Source: an uncultured Pelagibacteraceae bacterium | Lineage (GTDB): Bacteria > Pseudomonadota > Alphaproteobacteria > Pelagibacterales > Pelagibacteraceae | NCBI GenBank assembly: GCA_902513415.1 | Contig: CABXMS010000003.1 | Coordinates: 1-36,613 of the forward strand | Length of the DNA stretch: 36,613 nt | Direction of reading: 5' to 3' | Shown here: positions 17,614 to 25,967 of the stretch, piece by piece | Layout of the letters: every line of letters starts with the position of its first letter | Position numbering within the stretch: position 1 is the first letter of the stretch | Position numbers and translations under genes: made by a program | Notes under the pieces: model-generated | What the model was told of the DNA's origin: nothing | Database searches by the model: none | The model's input: the letters and a program-made list of their open reading frames with translations, nothing else

Positions 17614-18630
17614 ATGTACATAGAAAAAAATAACTTAAATAAATATATATGTATTTGGTTAGCATTAATGTTTTGGATGATATCATTAATTATTGTTATT
17701 GGTGGTCTAACAAGACTAACTGATTCTGGTTTATCCATCACTCGTTGGCAATTGTTTTCTGGAATATTTCCTCCATTTAATGAATTTCAATGGTTAAATT
17801 ATTTTAACTTATATAAAGAAATACCTGAATTTAAGATACAAAATTATTCAATGACATTAGATGAATTTAAGATAATATTTTGGTGGGAATGGTGCCATAG
17901 AATATTAGGCAGATTGATTGGAATTTTTTTTTTAATTCCTCTTATTTATTTTCAATTTAAAATAGGTTTTAAAAAAACAAAAAATCTATTTTTCATTTTT
18001 TTTCTTATTTGTTTTCAGGGTTTTATAGGGTGGTACATGGTTTCTAGCGGCTTAATAGACAGGATCGATGTTAGTCATTATAGGCTTTCGATTCATTTAG
18101 TGTTGGCATTTATTATACTTTCTTTAATCTATTGGAATTATTTATATTTTAAACAAATATCAAAATCTAAAAAACAGTTATCAAAATATTTTATTGTATT
18201 TTTTTTAGTATTAATTTTTTTACAAATATCAATTGGAGCGTTAGTTGCAGGCATGGATGCAGGAAAAATATATAATTCGTGGCCATTGATGGGTTTAAGT
18301 TATTTTCCCGATGATAATAGTATATTAAATTTATTTAAACTTTCTGCTTTTAATGATCCTTCAATTGTTCAATTTATGCACAGAAATTTAGCTTATTTAA
18401 TTGGTATATATTATTTATTAATAATTATAAAAATTATCAGAAATCAATTATATGAATTTTATAAACCGGTCAAAATTGTTGGAATAATACTTATTACGCA
18501 AATTTTATTGGGTATCTTAACATTATTATTTGGTGCACATATTATATTAGCTTCTATGCACCAAATAAGTTCAATTTTTTTAGTTAGCTCTAGTATTTAT
18601 TTATTATTCTTCAATACAAGAATTAACTAA
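17614..18630 (+). CDS. ctaA: Heme A synthase
   Basis: Integral membrane monooxygenase that oxidises the heme O methyl group to give heme A for cytochrome c oxidase. The 338-aa protein has about eight membrane helices. Conserved sites are GGLTRLTDSGLSITRWQ after helix 1, WCHRILGR with the first His, a later HRNLAYLIG, and AHIILASMHQISS near the end, which give the heme-ligand His set. It has the alphaproteobacterial form without the cysteine pair of Bacillus CtaA. It converges on metY with an 8-nt overlap of the 3' ends. Confidence 0.94.
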   Translation: MYIEKNNLNKYICIWLALMFWMISLIIVIGGLTRLTDSGLSITRWQLFSGIFPPFNEFQWLNYFNLYKEIPEFKIQNYSMTLDEFKIIFWWEWCHRILGRLIGIFFLIPLIYFQFKIGFKKTKNLFFIFFLICFQGFIGWYMVSSGLIDRIDVSHYRLSIHLVLAFIILSLIYWNYLYFKQISKSKKQLSKYFIVFFLVLIFLQISIGALVAGMDAGKIYNSWPLMGLSYFPDDNSILNLFKLSAFNDPSIVQFMHRNLAYLIGIYYLLIIIKIIRNQLYEFYKPVKIVGIILITQILLGILTLLFGAHIILASMHQISSIFLVSSSIYLLFFNTRIN

Positions 18631-19948
18631 CCGCTTTTAAACTAGGTTTGCCCGAAGCCCCTAGAGCTTGATCTAAATCAGCTATAATATCATCCGGATG
18701 TTCTATGCCTATTGAAAGTCTTACATATCCAGGAGTTACTCCAGCAGCTAATAATTCTTGCTCTGTAAGTTGACTATGTGTTGTGGTAGCTGGATGAATA
18801 GCTAAACTTCTAGCATCACCAATGTTAGCAACATGGTAAAACATTTTTAAAGCTTCAATGAATTTTTTACCGGCTTCAACTCCACCCTTAACCTCGATAC
18901 CAACTAATGCTCCATTACCACCTTTGAAATATTTTTTAGCTCGATCTCCAACTTCACCTTTATGCAATGTTGGATATATAACTCTATCAACATTCTTATG
19001 CTTTGTAAGAAAAGAAACAACCTTTTCTGCGTTCGAGCAATGTTGTTTCATTCTAAGAGGTGCGGTTTCTAAACCTTGAATTAAACCCCAAGCGTTATCC
19101 GGAGCTAATGGCGCTCCCAAGTCTCTTAGCAAACAAACTCTAGCTCTAACAGCAAATGCAACATTTGCTCCTGTTAATTGAGGTACAACTTCACCCCACT
19201 TTGCTCCACCATAACTCATGTCAGGTTCATTAAATAAAGGTTGCCTTTTTGGATCAGCAGTCCAATCAAAATTACCACCATCAACTAAACAACCACCTAT
19301 TACTGTTCCATGACCACCAATAAATTTTGTTAATGAATGCACAACAACCGCAGCTCCATGATCTATTGGTTTACAAATTATTGGAGCAGCTGTGTTATCC
19401 ATGATAAGTGGAATATTGTGTTTTCTTCCAATATCAGAAACTTCTTTAATCGGAAATACTCTTAAATAAGGATTAGGTAATGTTTCAGCATAAAAAGCTC
19501 TAGTTTTATCATCTATAGCTTTTTCAAAATTCTTAGGATCAGAAGGGTCGGCATAACGTACTTCAATACCAAGTTTTTTTAATGTGTGAGTAAATAAATT
19601 TACTGTTCCGCCATATAAATCTGTTGAACTAACAAAATTATCTCCAGCTTGACAAAGATTAACAATTGCAAAAGTTGAAGCTGCTTGTCCCGATCCTACA
19701 GTTACACATGCTAAACCGTTCTCGATCGCTGCCACTCTTTTTTCCAATACATCGTTAGTAGGGTTCATTATTCTTGTATAAATGTTACCAAATTCTTTAA
19801 GCGCAAATAAATTTGCAGCATGGTCGGTATTATTGAACTGGTATGATGTAGTTCTGTATAGTGGAACTGCTACTGCCGTTGTTGCTGGATCACTCCTATA
19901 ATCACCACCATGAAGGGCTATAGTTTCTGGGTTTTTTGAATTGCTCAT
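18623..19948 (-). CDS. metY: O-acetylhomoserine sulfhydrylase (Cys/Met metabolism PLP enzyme)
   Basis: Transfers sulfide to O-acetylhomoserine, making homocysteine. At 441 aa it is the full MetY length, longer than MetB/MetZ. PLP is bound by K208 in VVHSLTKFIGGHGTVIGG; TRIMNPTNDVLEKR and SGQAASTFAI are typical. Codon and residue use is less AT-extreme than its neighbours, as expected for a highly expressed gene. It has a clear ribosome-binding site (AAGGAGA, 19954-19960) and a pseudoknot-capable leader, pointing to control by S-adenosylmethionine. Known SAR11 cells cannot reduce sulfate and use reduced sulfur such as DMSP, consistent with this salvage role. Confidence 0.93.
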   Translation of the reverse strand: MSNSKNPETIALHGGDYRSDPATTAVAVPLYRTTSYQFNNTDHAANLFALKEFGNIYTRIMNPTNDVLEKRVAAIENGLACVTVGSGQAASTFAIVNLCQAGDNFVSSTDLYGGTVNLFTHTLKKLGIEVRYADPSDPKNFEKAIDDKTRAFYAETLPNPYLRVFPIKEVSDIGRKHNIPLIMDNTAAPIICKPIDHGAAVVVHSLTKFIGGHGTVIGGCLVDGGNFDWTADPKRQPLFNEPDMSYGGAKWGEVVPQLTGANVAFAVRARVCLLRDLGAPLAPDNAWGLIQGLETAPLRMKQHCSNAEKVVSFLTKHKNVDRVIYPTLHKGEVGDRAKKYFKGGNGALVGIEVKGGVEAGKKFIEALKMFYHVANIGDARSLAIHPATTTHSQLTEQELLAAGVTPGYVRLSIGIEHPDDIIADLDQALGASGKPSLKAVS

Positions 19949-19959
19949 TATTATCTCCT

Positions 19960-20035
19960 TTTTTTAATAATATCTTTGCTTATGTTAATAAAGATTAATT
20001 GTAATATAAAAATTGCAATACAAGCAAGCTAAAAT
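19960..20035 (-). promoter_or_regulatory. Candidate SAM-II/SAM-V-type riboswitch in the metY leader
   Basis: Read on the minus strand, TTGTA (20023-20019) can pair with TACAA (20003-19999), closing a 15-nt loop that contains TTGC. That loop segment can pair with GCAA downstream (19979-19976), giving an H-type pseudoknot. The downstream strand lies about 15 nt before the Shine-Dalgarno sequence at 19960-19954, so ligand binding could hide the ribosome site. The SAM-V riboswitch was described upstream of metY in Pelagibacter; placement and topology match, but I recalled the consensus only partly and could not run a covariance model. Confidence 0.55.
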
Positions 20036-20080
20036 TCCATATATTAATGGTACTTTTGTTGATTATGATACACCTATTAA

Positions 20081-20109
20081 TTGACAATATATATAATTAT
20101 AAGTATTAA
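20081..20109 (+). promoter_or_regulatory. Candidate promoter for rplM-rpsI
   Basis: TTGACA at 20081-20086, a 17-nt spacer, and TATTAA at 20104-20109 (4 of 6 to consensus). Transcription would begin near 20116, giving an almost leaderless rplM mRNA; no Shine-Dalgarno sequence is visible. A perfect TATAAT at 20092-20097 lacks a well-spaced -35. Confidence 0.4.
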
Positions 20110-20118
20110 TCCGCATCC

Positions 20119-20577
20119 ATGACAAAATTTATTAAAATTAATGATATTAAAAGTGACTGGTTCGAAATAGATGCTAAAAATGCAGTAGTAGGTAGATTGG
20201 CTACTGTTATCTCAAAAATTATTAGAGGAAAAAATAAAAATACTTATACTCCGCATATGGACCATGGAGATTATGTTGTAGTTAAAAACATTGAACAAAT
20301 TAAATTTACTGGAAATAAATTTGATAATAAAAAATATTATAAACACACTGGATATCCAGGTGGTATAAAAGAAACTACTCCATCAAAACTACATCAAAAA
20401 AAACCTGAGGAAATACTTAAGCTTGCAGTAAAAAGAATGTTGCCAGATGGCCCGCTTGCAAAAAAGCAATTAACAAAATTGAAAATTTATTCTGGTGAAA
20501 CCCATCCACATACAGCACAAAACTTAACTAAAATTGAATTATCTAAACTTAATAATAAAAATTTAATTAGAAATTAA
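20119..20577 (+). CDS. rplM: 50S ribosomal protein L13
   Basis: Large-subunit assembly protein. The sequence W-x-x-x-DAKNAVVGRLAT (residues about 14-29), GDYVVVKN, the segment YKHTGYPGGIKE and the block MLPDGPLAKKQL are all L13 signatures. At 152 aa it is the usual length. It forms the universal rplM-rpsI pair, with rpsI 2 nt downstream, and is divergent from metY. Confidence 0.97.
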   Translation: MTKFIKINDIKSDWFEIDAKNAVVGRLATVISKIIRGKNKNTYTPHMDHGDYVVVKNIEQIKFTGNKFDNKKYYKHTGYPGGIKETTPSKLHQKKPEEILKLAVKRMLPDGPLAKKQLTKLKIYSGETHPHTAQNLTKIELSKLNNKNLIRN

Positions 20578-20579
20578 TT

Positions 20580-20993
20580 ATGGCAAATTCTGTAAGTATA
20601 AATGTTAAAGATAGCAAGTATGCTACTGGTAGAAGAAAAAAATCAATTGCAAAAATTTGGTTACAAAAAGGATCTGGTCAAATTTTAGTTAATGGAAAGA
20701 AATATGATGAATATTTTAAAAGAGCAAACCACAAAATGATTTTGTTAAGACCTTTTGAAATAATAAACCAATCCACAAATTACGATGTTGTTTGCAAAGT
20801 TAAAGGTGGTGGTTTAACTGGTCAAGTAGGAGCAATGGTGCATGGTATATCAAAAGCTTTGTTATTACATGACGCAGAATTAAAACCTGCATTAAAAAAA
20901 GAAAAATTAACCACGAGAGATTCAAGATCGGTTGAAAGAAAGAAATACGGTCATAGAAAAGCTCGTAGAAGTTTTCAATTTTCTAAAAGATAA
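20580..20993 (+). CDS. rpsI: 30S ribosomal protein S9
   Basis: Small-subunit protein whose basic tail reaches the P site. YATGRRKKSIAKIWLQKGSG, GGGLTGQVGAMVHGISKALL and the C-terminal RDSRSVERKKYGHRKARR, ending in SKR-type FSKR, are diagnostic; the SKR tail is intact. It is 137 aa, with a short N-terminal extension as in other alphaproteobacteria. It is cotranscribed with rplM. Confidence 0.97.
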   Translation: MANSVSINVKDSKYATGRRKKSIAKIWLQKGSGQILVNGKKYDEYFKRANHKMILLRPFEIINQSTNYDVVCKVKGGGLTGQVGAMVHGISKALLLHDAELKPALKKEKLTTRDSRSVERKKYGHRKARRSFQFSKR

Positions 20994-21027
20994 TTTCTTT
21001 TTTATTTTTCAACTGATATATTAAATT

Positions 21028-22050
21028 ATGATAAAGGTTAATGCTTTAATAGCAGGTTCAACAGGTTATATAGGGTTACAATTAGTTAAATTGTTGCTTA
21101 AGCACAAAAATGTAAAAATTAAATATTTATGTGGCAATTCATCACAAGGTAAAAATATTTCTACATATGACAAAGAATTAAAAAATAAAAAATTACCCAA
21201 AATAATTAAATTTAATAATAAATTATTATCTGATGTTGATGTTGTTTTTACAGCTTTACCAAACGGCGAGGCTCAAAGTATTTCTAAATTATTATTAAAA
21301 AAAAATATACTAATTGATTTGTCTGCAGATTTTAGACTTGTAAACGCAAAAAATTATTTGAAATGGTATAAATTTCCACACAAAGCAAAAGAAAATATAA
21401 AAAAATCTATTTATGCATTGTCAGAAATTAAAAAAAATATAATTAAAAAATACAATATAATCTCATGTCCAGGTTGTTATCCAACATCAATATTAATTCC
21501 ATTGATCCCATTAATTAAAAAAAATAAAATATTTGTTAATAACATTATAATTGATTCTAAATCTGGTTATTCTGGTGGAGGAAGGGGAATACATAAGAAA
21601 TATTATAGAAAAAATTTATATGAATCTTTAAGTGCCTATGGAGTAGGTTTTCACAGACATAATTCTGAAATTCAACAAGAGCTTAATATTTATTCAAAAT
21701 CAAAAGTTAGTTTTTCTTTTACGCCACATTTGTCTCCAATGTTTAGAGGAATTTTAAGTACAATTTATGTCGATATCAAAAAAAAAGAAAATTCAAGCAA
21801 GATTCTAAATTTATTAAAAAATTATTATAAGAAAGATAAATTCGTGAAAACTATGAAATTAAATAACACTATAAGTACAAATGATGTAATAAACACTAAT
21901 TACTGCAATATATCTATATGTAATACAAAGTTTAAAAATAAAATAATTATTTTATCAGCCATTGATAATTTGATAAAAGGAGGTGCAGGGCAAGCAGTAC
22001 AAAATTTAAATATTAAGTATGGTTTTGATATATCAAGAGGATTAGTATGA
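21028..22050 (+). CDS. argC: N-acetyl-gamma-glutamyl-phosphate reductase
   Basis: NADPH-dependent reduction step of arginine synthesis. The N-terminal AGSTGYIGLQLVKLL is the dinucleotide loop, the catalytic Cys is in SCPGCYPTSILIPL (about residue 149), and VGFHRHNSEIQQEL plus TPHLSPMFRGILST carry the His and substrate residues. At 340 aa it is type 1 length. Many alphaproteobacteria also place argC after rplM-rpsI. The stop overlaps the start of the lipoprotein gene in GTATGA. Confidence 0.95.
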   Translation: MIKVNALIAGSTGYIGLQLVKLLLKHKNVKIKYLCGNSSQGKNISTYDKELKNKKLPKIIKFNNKLLSDVDVVFTALPNGEAQSISKLLLKKNILIDLSADFRLVNAKNYLKWYKFPHKAKENIKKSIYALSEIKKNIIKKYNIISCPGCYPTSILIPLIPLIKKNKIFVNNIIIDSKSGYSGGGRGIHKKYYRKNLYESLSAYGVGFHRHNSEIQQELNIYSKSKVSFSFTPHLSPMFRGILSTIYVDIKKKENSSKILNLLKNYYKKDKFVKTMKLNNTISTNDVINTNYCNISICNTKFKNKIIILSAIDNLIKGGAGQAVQNLNIKYGFDISRGLV

Positions 22051-22217
22051 AAAAAATAATACTGTTTTTTTTATTACTCAATTCATGTAGCAACATGAGT
22101 GTACAAAGAAACAATACAATAGAAGATATAGATTTAGATAAAAACTTGTCTTTTGTTGAGTTTAAAAATAAAATTATTCAATACGCTCAACAAAGCAACT
22201 ACCCGGATATTAATTAA
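22047..22217 (+). CDS. Small predicted lipoprotein, 56 aa, unknown function
   Basis: A short gene between argC and hom. It begins MKKIILFFLLLNSCSNMS: basic start, hydrophobic core and a lipobox-like LLNSC with Cys14, which predicts a signal peptidase II site. The mature part would be about 43 residues, acidic first (IEDIDLDKNLSF) then a helix ending QYAQQSNYPDIN. The ATG overlaps the argC stop, and hom starts 6 nt after its stop, so it is embedded in an operon with no room to spare; that argues for a real gene. I do not recognise the family. Confidence 0.7.
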   Translation: MKKIILFFLLLNSCSNMSVQRNNTIEDIDLDKNLSFVEFKNKIIQYAQQSNYPDIN

Positions 22218-22222
22218 ATATT

Positions 22223-23512
22223 ATGAAAAAAAATATAAATATAGCAGTGGTCGGCTTGGGTCAAATTGGAAATTATCTGTTGAATGAGTTGAACACAAAA
22301 AAAAAAGATATAGAATTAAAAACAGGAAAAAAAATTAACATAGTTGCTATATCTGCAAAAAATTTAAATAAAAAAAGAAAATTTAAGATTAATAAAAAAA
22401 TTTTTTACAAAAACCCTCTAGATATAATTAATAAAAAGAAAGTCGATATATTATATGAAGTAATTGGACTATCAGACGGTATTTCTAAAAAAATTGTAGA
22501 AAATTCTCTTAAAAAAAAAATTCATGTAATTACTCCAAATAAATCTTTAATAGCAAAACATGGTGATTATTTAACTAAAATTGCAGAAAAAAATAAAGTT
22601 AATTTAGAATTTGAAGCTGCTGTTGGTGGTGGAATTCCAGTATTACGAACAATTAAGGAAGGTTTAGCAACAAATAAAATTTATAAAGTTTATGGAATTT
22701 TAAATGGAACATGTAACTATATTTTATCTGAAATGGAATCTACAAAAGAATCATTCAAAGATGTTTTAAAAAAAGCACAAAAACTAGGTTATGCAGAACC
22801 TGGTAACCCCAAATTAGATTTAAATGGTTATGATGCATTGTCTAAAATTAGGATTTTATCATCATTATCTTTTAATAAAAAAATTTCTAAATCTAGTGTT
22901 TTGATGGAAGGAATTGAACATATAGAAACTAAAGATATTGATATAGCAAATCAACTAAATCTAAGAATAAAACTTTTGGGAATTACAGAATTAATCAATA
23001 ATAAACTTTTCGAGAGAGTACATCCATGCTTAGTAAATAAAAATACTTATATAGCCAATGTAAACGGAGTCATGAATGCAGTTATTCTAAATGGTAAACC
23101 TGTGGGGGAGAGCGTTTTGCAAGGAGAAGGTGCTGGTCCTGGCCCTACATCATCTGCTTTAATGTCTGATCTTTTGTCAATTTTAAGAGGTAATATAAAA
23201 TATCCTTTTGGTATTCCATCAAATAAAAGAGATAAAATAATAACTTATGACAATAATCAAAATTTTAATTCTTTGTATTTAAGATTTGAAGTTAAAGATA
23301 AGTCTGGTGTTTTATCGCAAATCACTAAACAACTTGCAAAATATAATATTTCTATAGCTAGATTAATACAAATACCGGACCATAAGAAAAAAACGGCATC
23401 TATAATTATAATTACTCATAGAGCTAAGGAGCTAAATTCTAGTAAATGTTTAAACTCTTTTAAAAATAACAGAAATGTACTTAAAAAACCCACATTAATT
23501 AGACTTTTTTAA
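22223..23512 (+). CDS. hom: Homoserine dehydrogenase
   Basis: Reduces aspartate semialdehyde to homoserine, feeding threonine and methionine synthesis, the latter through MetY in this window. VVGLGQIGNYLLNEL is the Rossmann start, EFEAAVGGGIPVLRTIKEGLA is the substrate segment, ILNGTCNYILSEME and GYAEPGNPKLDLNGYDALSK are the catalytic signatures, and the ending LRFEVKDKSGVLSQITKQLA begins a C-terminal ACT domain, which usually mediates threonine inhibition. At 429 aa it is the usual monofunctional length, without an aspartokinase fusion. Confidence 0.95.
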   Translation: MKKNINIAVVGLGQIGNYLLNELNTKKKDIELKTGKKINIVAISAKNLNKKRKFKINKKIFYKNPLDIINKKKVDILYEVIGLSDGISKKIVENSLKKKIHVITPNKSLIAKHGDYLTKIAEKNKVNLEFEAAVGGGIPVLRTIKEGLATNKIYKVYGILNGTCNYILSEMESTKESFKDVLKKAQKLGYAEPGNPKLDLNGYDALSKIRILSSLSFNKKISKSSVLMEGIEHIETKDIDIANQLNLRIKLLGITELINNKLFERVHPCLVNKNTYIANVNGVMNAVILNGKPVGESVLQGEGAGPGPTSSALMSDLLSILRGNIKYPFGIPSNKRDKIITYDNNQNFNSLYLRFEVKDKSGVLSQITKQLAKYNISIARLIQIPDHKKKTASIIIITHRAKELNSSKCLNSFKNNRNVLKKPTLIRLF

Positions 23513-24412
23513 ATGGAAATATATATCAAGTTATTTGAAGTATTATTTCCTGTCTTTTTTATTGTTGGTATTGGATATTATTTAGGTAAAAAAAATAAAA
23601 ATTTAGATACTTCGTTTATAACCAATTTTTCTGCTAATTTTGGAGCACCTGCTTTATTTATTTTTGCCATCACATCGTCAGGTGTAAAATTTGATATATT
23701 TTCTGAATATTTTATTTATTCAGTAATTGCACTTACATCATTTGCTTTAGTTGGAATTATTTTTTTACTATTAATGAAAAAAGACTATATTAGAGAATTA
23801 CCTCCTTTTTTTCTCCCTAATACTGGAAATATGGGTATCCCAATATGTCTCTTTGCTTACGGTTCATTAGGTATGGGTGTAGCTGCAGCCATATCATCTT
23901 TAGTTGTCTTGCTCCATTTTACTGTAAATATTTTTTTAGCAAGTAAAAAATTTGATATAAATATTATTTTAAAAAGTCCTTCATCATATGCTGTAATTAT
24001 TGCTGTTACTTTCTTATATTTTGATCTCGAAATGCCAAAATTAGTTTTAAACACTGCAATGCTATTAGGTTATGCAATGATTGTATTAATATTAATGTCT
24101 TTAGGTATTTCACTAACACAGTTAAAAGTTTTTTCTTTTAAAAGTGCTTTCATTTCATCAATTGCTAGAGTTATAATTGGTCCAATCGTAGGATTTTTAT
24201 TAATAAAAATATTTAATTTATCAGGTTTTGCTGCTGGAGTTTTACTAATTCAATCTTCTATGCCTAGCGCAATATTAACTTATTTAATTGCTTCAATGTA
24301 TTCATCAAAAGAAATTGTCGACAATATATCTAGTATGATTGTAGTATCGACATTAATGTCTTTAATCACAGTTCCAATTATTGTATTTATTGCCTTAAAA
24401 TACTTTTCTTAA
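23513..24412 (+). CDS. AEC-family (auxin efflux carrier-like) permease
   Basis: A 299-aa integral membrane protein with about ten hydrophobic helices. The opening FPVFFIVGIGYYLGKK and the NTGNMGIPICLFAYGSLG motif are typical of the AEC/YfdV family, which moves organic acids or related solutes. It starts at the base after the hom stop and its stop overlaps the next transporter start, so hom and the two transporters could be cotranscribed. The substrate cannot be told from sequence. Confidence 0.85.
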   Translation: MEIYIKLFEVLFPVFFIVGIGYYLGKKNKNLDTSFITNFSANFGAPALFIFAITSSGVKFDIFSEYFIYSVIALTSFALVGIIFLLLMKKDYIRELPPFFLPNTGNMGIPICLFAYGSLGMGVAAAISSLVVLLHFTVNIFLASKKFDINIILKSPSSYAVIIAVTFLYFDLEMPKLVLNTAMLLGYAMIVLILMSLGISLTQLKVFSFKSAFISSIARVIIGPIVGFLLIKIFNLSGFAAGVLLIQSSMPSAILTYLIASMYSSKEIVDNISSMIVVSTLMSLITVPIIVFIALKYFS

Positions 24413-25254
24413 TGAAACCTATTATATTAAATTTATCTGCATGGGTAGTGCTGCCATTTATGGATACTATTGCAAAATATCTGTCTACCGAGCTCTCTTT
24501 TTTTCAAATTACTTGGGCCAGATATTTTTTTACAGTTTTTTGGACACTCCCATTAATGTTCTTTTTCTTTAGAAAAAGTTTGAGACTATCTGAAAATCCT
24601 AAATTGCAAATTTTAAGGGGATTAACTCTTTTTTGTGCTAACATTTGTTTTTTTTATTCAATTTCAATAATATCAATGGCAAAAGCTCTTACTCTTGCAT
24701 TTGTTGCTCCATTAATAACAACATCATTATCATCAATAATATTAGGAGAAAAAGTAGGTTTACGTAGATGGTCAGCTGTTATTGTAGGTTTCTTAGGAAG
24801 TTTAGTTGTTATTAGGCCTGGCTTTTTAGAATTTAATTTGGCAACATTAGCTGCACTTGGAACGGGGTGTTTGTATGGAATTTATTTAATTATTACTAGA
24901 AAACTTCATTCTACAGATAATCCACTATTAACTCTTTTATTAACCGGTGTAGTAGGGGCAACCATCTCCACATTCTTTGTTCCTATTGTTTGGATCAATC
25001 CATCATCAATTCAATGGTTTTGGTTATCTATAATGGGTATTTTTGCTTGTTTGGGTCATATATTGCTTATTTACTCTCTTAGATATGCTGATGCTTCAAA
25101 ATTAGCTCCATTTGGTTATTTCGAAATTATAACTAATATTATTTTGGGTTATTATTTCTTTAAAGACTTCCCTGATATGTGGACTTTCATTGGTTTATTT
25201 ATTATTATTTCTTCTGGTGTATATATTTTTAAAAGAGAACTAAATGTTAATTGA
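24412..25254 (+). CDS. EamA/DMT-superfamily transporter
   Basis: A 280-aa protein with ten predicted membrane helices arranged as two EamA repeats. SMAKALTLAFVAPLITTSLSSIILGEKVGLRRW is the end of the first repeat (the APLITT-ILGEKVG core is diagnostic), and YADASKLAPFGYFEIITNIILGYYFFKDFP is the matching part of the second. Such proteins export or import amino acids, purines or other metabolites. It is the last gene of the leftward core block before a gene-poor stretch. Substrate unknown. Confidence 0.87.
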   Translation: MKPIILNLSAWVVLPFMDTIAKYLSTELSFFQITWARYFFTVFWTLPLMFFFFRKSLRLSENPKLQILRGLTLFCANICFFYSISIISMAKALTLAFVAPLITTSLSSIILGEKVGLRRWSAVIVGFLGSLVVIRPGFLEFNLATLAALGTGCLYGIYLIITRKLHSTDNPLLTLLLTGVVGATISTFFVPIVWINPSSIQWFWLSIMGIFACLGHILLIYSLRYADASKLAPFGYFEIITNIILGYYFFKDFPDMWTFIGLFIIISSGVYIFKRELNVN

Positions 25255-25684
25255 ATATATAGTACACATATTGTAACTAAATATTAATTTATAACTTTAA
25301 TTAGTAATTGTATACCTTTGTAATTATTATATATTTTAATCAAGTTAATCTATATTATATTAATTAATAACAATAACTAATATAAGTAAGCAAAATGGCT
25401 ATAAATTAATATATACATGGATAAATGGTTAAAAAACTTAATAAATAATGACGAATTAAGAAAATTAAGAAAAAAAAAGCAGATAAATAAGGTAAATTTT
25501 GAGGATAAATTAATATTGATTAGATTGTATTCTAGAGGATTGCATTAATTGAATATAGCGTTTAAACGGCCATAGAAGTAGTTTATTTTGATATATGATC
25601 ATATTAGGTACAACTAAAGGGAGAATTTAAAAAATTATAAGGTAGTAGGGGTAAGACGTTAAAAAACGTTGGTATTAAAAGCTT
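25255..25684. other. Gene-poor AT-rich stretch with one possible micro-gene and short palindromes
   Basis: About 430 bases without a recognisable gene except the small candidate at 25417-25548. It is almost pure A/T from 25255 to 25416. Palindromes include CGTTTAAACG at 25559-25568, the hairpin ACGTT-AAAA-AACGT at 25656-25669, and AAAAGCTTTT at 25677-25686 overlapping the ogt stop. None has a clear U-tract, so none is a confident terminator. This marks the start of the accessory region. Confidence 0.5.
25417..25548 (+). CDS. Possible 43-aa basic small protein
   Basis: ATG at 25417 opens 43 codons to TAA 25546-25548. The product is Lys-rich in the middle (NDELRKLRKKKQINKVN) with amphipathic ends (MDKWLKNLI; DKLILIRLYSRGLH). 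Balanced composition and the aromatic residues Trp4 and Tyr look more protein-like than random AT-rich frames, which are dominated by Ile, Asn, Lys and Phe. There is no Shine-Dalgarno sequence and I recognise no family. It may be a real micro-protein or chance. Confidence 0.35.
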   Translation: MDKWLKNLINNDELRKLRKKKQINKVNFEDKLILIRLYSRGLH

Positions 25685-25960
25685 TTAGAGCAAAAAACCC
25701 TCCTTTTTTAGTAGTTTTTTCTTAGTTTTTAAACCACCTGGAGCAGAATAACCACCAAGTTTACCATCTGATCTTATAACTCTATGGCATGGTATTTTGG
25801 GAGCGTATGGATTTTTACCACAAGCATTAGCAACAGCACGAACAGCTTTAGGTTTATTAATGCCTATTGCTACTTCCTTATAGGTTTTTACCTTGCCTTT
25901 GGGTATAGTTTTAAGAAATTTCCAGACTTTTTGTTGAAATTTAGTGCCTTTTAGTATCAT
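25685..25960 (-). CDS. ogt: Minimal methylated-DNA-cysteine methyltransferase-like protein (MGMT/Ogt catalytic domain)
   Basis: The 91-aa protein is only the C-terminal DNA-binding/catalytic domain of O6-alkylguanine alkyltransferases. GTKFQQKVWKFLKTIPKGKVKTY, with its FQQKVW core, RAVANACGKNP (helix-turn-helix with the Arg finger) and IPCHRVIRSDGKLGGY are all present. The acceptor Cys in PCHRV is intact, so it is not an alkyltransferase-like protein with Trp in that place. The usual N-terminal domain is missing; similar minimal forms occur in bacteria. It removes alkyl groups from guanine in a one-time reaction. The structured region at 25968-26150 lies on the same strand just upstream, so it may be either a separate RNA gene or this gene's leader. 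Confidence 0.9.
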   Translation of the reverse strand: MILKGTKFQQKVWKFLKTIPKGKVKTYKEVAIGINKPKAVRAVANACGKNPYAPKIPCHRVIRSDGKLGGYSAPGGLKTKKKLLKKEGFLL

Positions 25961-25967
25961 TATGAAG

